The notes beneath the pieces were generated by a model, which saw only the letters and a list, made by a program, of their open reading frames with translations, did not search any database and was not told the origin of the DNA. Position numbers and translations under genes: made by a program. Shown here in pieces: positions 59,678 through 64,000 of a DNA stretch of 64,000 nucleotides. Positions within the stretch are counted from its first letter, which is position 1. Every line of letters starts with the position of its first letter. Origin of the DNA: Mucilaginibacter pedocola (lineage in GTDB: Bacteria; Bacteroidota; Bacteroidia; Sphingobacteriales; Sphingobacteriaceae); the NCBI RefSeq assembly GCF_002013915.1, contig NZ_MBTF01000004.1, positions 1-64,000 on the forward strand, written 5' to 3'.

Positions 59678-59752
59678 TTACAACCACGATTTTTTGCTCC
59701 GCATACAGCAGAACATCAGGTTGGTTTGATATGTAAAATTTGTATTCATCAT
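59678..59752 (-). CDS. Putative leader peptide with adjacent Cys codons
   Basis: A 24-codon frame MMNTNFTYQTNLMFCCMRSK followed by KSWL, then TAA. It contains MFCCM with TGC TGT Cys codons, and ends 22 bases before an intrinsic terminator that precedes the sulfite reductase gene. This is the layout of ribosome-mediated attenuation: low Cys-tRNA would stall ribosomes at the CC codons and alter RNA folding. A partial complement exists between GCTGT at the Cys codons and ACAGC in the terminator loop, but a full antiterminator was not resolved by hand. Function is inference. Confidence 0.6.
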   Translation of the reverse strand: MMNTNFTYQTNLMFCCMRSKKSWL

Positions 59753-59772
59753 TTCGATGTTTCAAATATATA

Positions 59773-59781
59773 CAAAGTATA
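59773..59781 (-). promoter_or_regulatory. Candidate -7 region of the sulfur operon
   Basis: TATACTTTG on the minus strand resembles TAnnTTTG with one extra base. Transcription would start about 14 bases ahead of the leader frame. Confidence 0.35.
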
Positions 59782-59887
59782 GGGGATTAGTAGAATTTAT
59801 TTAAAAAAAAATGATTTGATGACATAGTGATTATTTTACCGCGGAAAACACTGGGTGTTTTAGCCGTTTATGATATCAGGTAGCGGA

Positions 59888-60085
59888 TGGAGTGAACACG
59901 AATTTTTTCTAATTAAAACGAATTTTACAAATGATGGCTGACAGATGTTAACTGGTTGCGTATGGAGTGAACACGAATTTTTTCTAATTAAAACGAATTT
60001 CACAAATGATGGCTGACAGATGTTAACTGGTTGCGTATGGAGTGAACACGAATTTTTCTAATTAAAACGAATTTCACAAATGATG
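59888..60085. repeat. Tandem 75-base repeat, about 2.6 copies, of the 'attcgtg' family
   Basis: Copies start at 59888, 59963 and 60038 with TGGAGTGAACACGAATTTTT. The first two are 75 bases long and nearly identical; the third has one T less and diverges after 'cacaaatgatg'. Inside each is CTAATTAAAACGAATTT. The 59782-60220 spacer holds no gene. Confidence 0.88.
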
Positions 60086-60117
60086 ACCGGCAAATCTTTA
60101 CCACGAGGACGAAGCTG

Positions 60118-60160
60118 AAAATTCGTGAGATTCGATCTAATTAGCGGAATTAGTGTTCAT
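60118..60160. repeat. 'attcgtg' repeat, inverse copy
   Basis: AAAATTCGTGAGATTCGATC and TTAGCGGAATTAGTGTTCAT, the inverse of the tandem units just to the left. Together they bracket the region as an inverted pair. Confidence 0.65.
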
Positions 60161-60162
60161 TT

Positions 60163-60196
60163 AAAACACAAAAGCACCGCCTTGCGGCAGTGCTTT
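60163..60196 (-). terminator. Intrinsic terminator of speA
   Basis: On the minus strand AAAGCACTGCC pairs with GGCGGTGCTTT (11 bp, one G-U) around GCAA, then TGTGTTTT. It lies 24 bases after the speA stop. Confidence 0.88.
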
Positions 60197-60220
60197 CAAA
60201 TATTTGAAGTAAGAAAATGC

Positions 60221-61615
60221 TTAGGTAGTATAACCTAATATCTTCAGAACCTGTTTACTGTTTTGTTCTTCGCCAAATACCTCGAAGTTGAATGTTTCAT
60301 CGCGGTTGCGGCGGATGATCACGTGCTTTGGCGATGGCAGCAGGCAGTGGTGTATACCGCCATAGCCGCTTAATACTTCCTGATAGGCGCCCGTGTTGAA
60401 GAAACCAAGGTATTGTACCTTACGGGTTTTCGGCATGAACACGCTGTTCATGTGGGCCTCCTGGTTGTAATAGTCCTGACCGTCGCAGGTGATACCGCCA
60501 AGGTTTACGCGCTCGTATTCGCTATCCCAGTTGTTTACCGGCAGCAGTACGTATTTTTGGTTCAGTGCCCAAACATCCGGCAGGTTGGTAATGAACGAGC
60601 CATCCAGCATCAACCAGCGCTCGCGGTCATTCTGTTGTTTGCGGCCCAGTACTTTGTACAATATGCCCGATGCTTCGGCCACGGTGTATTTACCAAACTC
60701 CGTAATAATATCCGGTTCCATGGTATCGTGCTCGGCGCAGATCTCTTTTATACGGCTCACGATCTCGTTGATCATGTATTCATAATCAAAATCAAACACC
60801 AGCGAATCTTTAAAAGGCATACCGCCGCCAATATCAAGAGTATCCAAATGCGGGTTCACCTTTTTGAATTTGCAATACAGCGTTACGTATTTCTCCAACT
60901 CGTTCCAATAGTACGGGGTATCAGATATACCCGAGTTGATGAAGAAGTGCAGCAGTTTTACCTGGAAGTTAGGGTTGTCCTCTATCTTGTTGTGGTAAAA
61001 ATCTATCACATCTTCCATACGCACGCCAAGGCGCGAGGTATAGAACTGCGAATCGGGCTGCTCTTCTGCCGCTATACGTATGCCGAGGTTGCATGGGGTG
61101 TCCATTTCTATCTCGTCGTCGTACAGGTTAAATTCTTCTTTGTTATCCAGCACGGGGATAATATTTTTATACCCATCGTGCAGCATATCGATGATATAGG
61201 TTTTGTACTGGAAGGTTTTAAAACCATTGCAGATAACCGTAATATCTTTATTCACTACACCTTTTTTCTCCAAAGCTTCGATCATCGGCATATCAAAGGC
61301 CGACGAAGTTTCGAGGTGGATCTCGTTCTTCAGCGCTTCTTCTACAATATGGCGAAAGTGCGAGCTTTTGGTGCAATAGCAATATTTGTAAGTACCGCGA
61401 TAGTTATTTTTGATGATGGCCTGCTGAAACAACAGTTTGGCCTGCTGTATCTTTTTGGTTATCATGGGGAGGTAAGTGAAGCGCAGGGGCGTGCCATACG
61501 TTTCTATCATCTCCATTAAATTTAGGTCCTGAAAGTAAAGTTCATCGTCGATGATCTCGAAACCATCCTGCGGGAACCCAACGCTTAAGTCAAGAAATTC
61601 CTGGTAACTCTGCAT
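60221..61615 (-). CDS. speA: Arginine decarboxylase (PLP fold III, short form)
   Basis: Converts arginine to agmatine for polyamine synthesis, a PLP-dependent TIM-barrel enzyme. The 464-residue protein carries the PLP lysine in YCYCTKSSHF (about residue 83), DIGGGMPF near 275, the arginine-specific EFGKYTVAEASG, and a C-terminal NTGAYQEVLSGYGG with the active-site region. It is shorter than E. coli SpeA (about 650) because it lacks the insertions, as is usual in Bacteroidota. Agmatine-processing genes are not in the window. Confidence 0.9.
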   Translation of the reverse strand: MQSYQEFLDLSVGFPQDGFEIIDDELYFQDLNLMEMIETYGTPLRFTYLPMITKKIQQAKLLFQQAIIKNNYRGTYKYCYCTKSSHFRHIVEEALKNEIHLETSSAFDMPMIEALEKKGVVNKDITVICNGFKTFQYKTYIIDMLHDGYKNIIPVLDNKEEFNLYDDEIEMDTPCNLGIRIAAEEQPDSQFYTSRLGVRMEDVIDFYHNKIEDNPNFQVKLLHFFINSGISDTPYYWNELEKYVTLYCKFKKVNPHLDTLDIGGGMPFKDSLVFDFDYEYMINEIVSRIKEICAEHDTMEPDIITEFGKYTVAEASGILYKVLGRKQQNDRERWLMLDGSFITNLPDVWALNQKYVLLPVNNWDSEYERVNLGGITCDGQDYYNQEAHMNSVFMPKTRKVQYLGFFNTGAYQEVLSGYGGIHHCLLPSPKHVIIRRNRDETFNFEVFGEEQNSKQVLKILGYTT

Positions 61616-61739
61616 TTAATAAAATTTTCGCAAAAATGTAATTTTAAAACGGATTATTTACGAAAATGTTGGGCTAATTTATGAGCGTATTGTAATTTGT
61701 TTGTGAGTGTTAAGTTGAGGTTAATATGATGTTAGCTTT

Positions 61740-61938
61740 ATTTAACCACGGAGTTGGGGGAGGTTGCGCGGAGGTTCGCGGAGAGGGTTTGGTGGTTAAT
61801 TAGTTATCACGCAGAGACGCAAAGACGCAAAGTTTTTTGAGATAGTTGTTGCGAATTGAGTTAACACGAATGGCACTAATTAAAACGAATTTCACGAATT
61901 TTAGGCTTTACGCTGCCGCAAGCGTCCTCGCTTGTGGT
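61740..61938. repeat. Mixed repeat block: 'accgcagag', 'attcgtg' and 'cgcaagcg' elements
   Basis: Three elements are abutted: TTTAACCACGGAGTTGGGGG with GCGGAGGTTCGCGGAG and ACGCAGAGACGCAAAG (61740-61843); TTAACACGAATGGCACTAAT with TTTCACGAATTTT (61850-61905); and GCCGCAAGCG-TCCT-CGCTTGTGGT (61915-61938), a hairpin. No gene lies between 61616 and 61981. Confidence 0.65.
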
Positions 61939-61981
61939 CCGAATGCAAAGTGGAGATGTATTTTATTTACCTGAACTAATT

Positions 61982-62161
61982 ATGCTTACCGAAGAAGAGA
62001 AACAGATCATCCTGAATACTTACAAATGGATTAAAGTGCCGCGTTATGTTGACGACGAAAGCCTGAGTTGGGAAGAACGGTACAAGAGGCTTGATGAGCA
62101 CCATGTGCGCGAAACTTCTTTTTTGATAGAGAAGATAAGGGCGTTGGTGGCGGGGATGTAG
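61982..62161 (+). CDS. Small acidic protein, unknown function
   Basis: A 59-residue product starting at ATG 61982 (MLTEEEKQIILNTYKWIKVP), since the 16 codons upstream fall in a repeat. It is charged, helical in pattern, with DDESLSWEERYKRLDEHH in the middle and no signal or membrane segment. The first 10 residues recur in a second short frame at 62249, which supports it as a real gene that was partly duplicated. Family not recognised. Confidence 0.6.
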   Translation: MLTEEEKQIILNTYKWIKVPRYVDDESLSWEERYKRLDEHHVRETSFLIEKIRALVAGM

Positions 62162-62189
62162 AGGTAAGCTGGAAGCTTAGATCATTTTG

Positions 62190-62220
62190 GGTCCAAGTTA
62201 CGCTGCGCTAAACTTGGACC
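62190..62220. repeat. Hairpin between the small gene and its partial copy
   Basis: GGTCCAAGTT and AACTTGGACC form a perfect 10-bp stem with an 11-base loop. No T-run, so more a repeat than a terminator. Confidence 0.55.
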
Positions 62221-62248
62221 AGTGAAGGGGAGGATTTACCTCAATATT

Positions 62249-62329
62249 ATGCTTACCGAAAAAGAGAAACAAATCATCAAAGCCCGGCGCGAGTATGCAG
62301 CGCTTGGCAGTGAGGTGGAGTATTCGTGA
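62249..62329 (+). pseudogene. Truncated partial copy of the 61982 gene
   Basis: A 26-residue frame MLTEKEKQIIKARREYAALG with end SEVEYS. Its first 10 residues match MLTEEEKQII of the gene at 61982 with one change, and the preceding bases (ttatgcttaccga) are the same. It then diverges and ends. It is probably a remnant of a tandem duplication. Confidence 0.5.
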
Positions 62330-62346
62330 TTAACCAGTCCGCTTAA

Positions 62347-62940
62347 CTACACCGTCAACGCTGCCGGGTAATTAATTTCTTTATTTCTACCGCTACGGAA
62401 AGTGTTTATCAGTATCAAAACAATGTTGCCGAAATAAAGGACTACAGCAGTTACTAATAATGTTTCTGCTTTACCCAATTGCCCTATGGAGAAAAATGGT
62501 GAGCCCGTGAGCAGTACCGAATAAAGATAACCTACGAATAAACACCACACGCTTTGTATGAGTAACGCCCTTTTAGCTACCCTGTCGATATTTGGTATTT
62601 GCCCTCGTTTGATCATCCATAATATAAAGGGTATCACTAAACCCAGCAATGGGAATATTATAAAACTAAGTGCCGATAAATCTAATGTGGCCAGGTATGT
62701 TTTACCTTCCGGCACAGGCTGTGGTGTAATATGTTTTTCTGTTGTGCCGGCCAATTGCTCGGGTGTGGTTTCCAGTGCTGCCGCAATTTGTTGCAGGCTA
62801 TGGCCGCGGGCCTCCGTTTCGCTGTTCTCTATGCGCTGAACAGTGCGCAGGCTTATCTTAGCCAGTTCGGCCAGCTTCTCCTGGCTAAGGCCTTTTAGTA
62901 TGCGCAGCTCTTTAATGTTTTTGGCAATGTTGTTTTTCAT
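62347..62940 (-). CDS. XRE-type HTH regulator with membrane domain
   Basis: A 197-residue protein. Residues 1-65 are a helix-turn-helix of the XRE/Cro kind (LSQEKLAELAKISLRTVQRIEN), and 85-185 hold three to four membrane helices similar to DUF4870. Such membrane-tethered XRE regulators are frequent in Bacteroidota. A -7 box stands 20 bases upstream and a palindrome 63 bases upstream, so it may control itself. Targets are unknown. Confidence 0.85.
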   Translation of the reverse strand: MKNNIAKNIKELRILKGLSQEKLAELAKISLRTVQRIENSETEARGHSLQQIAAALETTPEQLAGTTEKHITPQPVPEGKTYLATLDLSALSFIIFPLLGLVIPFILWMIKRGQIPNIDRVAKRALLIQSVWCLFVGYLYSVLLTGSPFFSIGQLGKAETLLVTAVVLYFGNIVLILINTFRSGRNKEINYPAALTV

Positions 62941-62959
62941 GTGCTTTGTTTTGATGAAG

Positions 62960-62967
62960 CAAATGTA
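62960..62967 (-). promoter_or_regulatory. Candidate -7 box of the HTH gene
   Basis: TACATTTG on the minus strand matches TAnnTTTG, 20 bases ahead of the start codon. No clear -33 box. Confidence 0.4.
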
Positions 62968-63002
62968 GAGGGCTATGGCTAATTGCGTTAAGAAATGTTT
63001 AC

Positions 63003-63016
63003 GTCATTTATATGAC
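63003..63016. promoter_or_regulatory. Palindrome upstream of the HTH gene
   Basis: GTCAT-TTAT-ATGAC, within a longer AT-rich imperfect palindrome, about 36 bases above the -7 box. Possible autoregulatory site. Confidence 0.35.
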
Positions 63017-63167
63017 ATATAGCTGAATTGGCTTCGGAAAAAGAAAGTGTATACCCTGCTTTCACTTTCGCTGCATATCCACATGCCGGTAGGCGGTGGT
63101 GGCGGAAATGTAGAGAAATATTTAATAAGTTGAATCTATTGTGTAGATTTATCTAACCCCTATCATC

Positions 63168-63602
63168 ATGAACACCCCCCTACAAACCATTACCGACGGC
63201 CTTACCTATGCTGGTGAAGTAAAACACATCATCATCAATTACCTCGCCTTACTTATCACGGTTGCGCCCATTACTATGCTACCCGCTAAGGCTTTAAAAA
63301 TTAAGCAGGCAGCTTACCTGGTTTTGTTTATTATGGCCGTTTTCCAGGTTGTGTTGTGGTTTGTGGTGGCGGCTACCGGTATATCGGTAACATGGTGTGC
63401 GTTGAGTGGCGCCATTGTTTTAATTGTGGCGCGATACCGGGAGTATAGGCAGCCTTTGTTATTTGTTGCAATTGCAGCAACCCTGATTGCAATAATATAT
63501 TATGCCCTTACATTACCGATAGAAACCACTATTGCCCACGCGGCAGCTGTTGTTTTGGGAGCAGGCTTGTTTTGGGTATTTGCACCGAAGCGGAGAAAAT
63601 AG
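63168..63602 (+). CDS. Small multi-helix membrane protein, unknown function
   Basis: A 144-residue product with four to five hydrophobic helices (about 24-40, 48-70, 74-90, 96-118, 120-138) and a basic end (APKRRK). No motif or family is recognised. It lies divergent from the HTH membrane regulator and convergent with the next gene, 14 bases apart. The start ATG 63168 is preceded by an AT-rich stretch and is reasonable. Confidence 0.65.
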   Translation: MNTPLQTITDGLTYAGEVKHIIINYLALLITVAPITMLPAKALKIKQAAYLVLFIMAVFQVVLWFVVAATGISVTWCALSGAIVLIVARYREYRQPLLFVAIAATLIAIIYYALTLPIETTIAHAAAVVLGAGLFWVFAPKRRK

Positions 63603-63616
63603 GTGGCGGCTTTCCA

Positions 63617-64000
63617 CTATTGATCAGCAGCTAACTCGTCCTTTGGCCTGCATATCCATAGTATCGGTATCAGCATAAGCACCGCTATGGGCAATATACG
63701 GAGGTATAGCAGCACTTCAAACGCATGGCTCGATATAACATCCCGACCTATGATTGGGGAAAAATTTACGCCGATAATGAACAGGATGATCCATAAAGGA
63801 ATGCTCATTTTTTGTTTAACCACCTCCCAGTTTTTAATGAAATAATACGACAGGTACACAAACGCGGGTATGATGTAAACAAAGGCATATTGCTGTTGGT
63901 GGGGGTACAGCAAGGGCACAGCGATAAAAATATAACTCATCTCCCAAAATTGCCTAAGGGTGCTTTTAACTGCTTTAAAGGGCCAGGTTCTTAAAAATGC
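63617..64000 (-). CDS. Membrane protein, 5' end outside the window
   Basis: The frame stays open from its stop at 63617 to the window edge. An ATG at 63940 is possible, but the 20 codons above it have no stop and read as plausible protein (AFLRTWPFKAVKSTLRQFWE), so the gene probably begins beyond 64000. The visible 128 residues hold three to four membrane helices (YAFVYIIPAFVYLSYYFI; IPLWIILFIIGVNFS; ILPIAVLMLIPILWIC). Function not recognised. Confidence 0.6.
   Translation of the reverse strand, partial: AFLRTWPFKAVKSTLRQFWEMSYIFIAVPLLYPHQQQYAFVYIIPAFVYLSYYFIKNWEVVKQKMSIPLWIILFIIGVNFSPIIGRDVISSHAFEVLLYLRILPIAVLMLIPILWICRPKDELAADQ

Noticed and set aside
59888..60160. Possible CRISPR array
   Set aside because: Units are 75 bases with no unique spacers, and there are no cas genes; it is a plain tandem duplication.
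60413..61519. 368-codon open frame on the plus strand
   Set aside because: It is entirely antisense to speA, whose motifs and codon use are clear; the antisense product shows no family likeness and no start context.

Overview
The window looks like a chromosomal segment of a Bacteroidota bacterium, most likely a Sphingobacteriaceae member of the Mucilaginibacter/Pedobacter type. This is inferred from protein content: a type III glutamine synthetase, a TonB protein with the Bacteroidota-type N-terminus, a TonB-dependent receptor with a carboxypeptidase-regulatory-like plug extension, an ATP-sulfurylase/APS-reductase operon carrying a HEPN-tailed sulfite reductase, and a long alpha-2-macroglobulin. 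Several promoters also match the Bacteroidota consensus (TTTG, about 19 bases, TAnnTTTG). No rRNA, tRNA or CRISPR array was seen.

Layout. Bases 1-1320 carry an IS110-family element. 1425-12814 holds housekeeping and envelope genes: glnN, a porin-like barrel, a small secreted protein, tonB, purL with a VOC protein, a DUF1080 protein and a TlpA-like thioredoxin. 12659-18553 is a very large alpha-2-macroglobulin whose 3' end has been rewritten by a repeat element. 18874-32039 is one minus-strand exopolysaccharide operon of eleven genes: response regulator, initiating sugar transferase, half-size TolC, Wzc-like protein, a 47-residue membrane protein, Wzy-like polymerase, acyltransferase, Wzx-like flippase, two glycosyltransferases and, last, a one-module adenylation-carrier-thioesterase enzyme. 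32325-47294 is mixed: gluconokinase, topA, mnmA, a frameshifted zinc-ribbon membrane protein, small unknowns, a phosphoesterase, a divergent adh/araC pair and proBA. 47958-50528 is a TonB-dependent receptor and 50672-51961 a PIN-like protein of foreign appearance. 52073-59752 is a sulfate-assimilation operon. The right end has arginine decarboxylase, small unknowns, an HTH membrane regulator and two membrane proteins, the last running off the window.

How the genes work together. The sulfur operon is nearly complete: ATP sulfurylase (cysD, cysN) makes APS, a four-cysteine iron-sulfur APS reductase makes sulfite, and sulfite reductase makes sulfide. cobA and a siroheme-synthase/permease fusion supply the reductase's siroheme. 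A 24-codon upstream frame with adjacent Cys codons, followed by an intrinsic terminator ahead of the first enzyme gene, suggests cysteine-responsive attenuation. The exopolysaccharide operon has the parts for Wzx/Wzy-type assembly, but with odd components: a receiver-like domain without phosphoacceptor fused to the sugar transferase, a half-length TolC and no Wza, a degenerate tyrosine-kinase domain, and an A-T-TE enzyme whose hand-read specificity code resembles glycine. The two most interesting leads are this aminoacyl-type enzyme inside a polysaccharide operon and the cysteine leader peptide.

The intergenic regions are unusually rich in short palindromic interspersed repeats of at least six families. 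They have produced many spurious small reading frames, separated cysD from cysN, and extended the alpha-2-macroglobulin.
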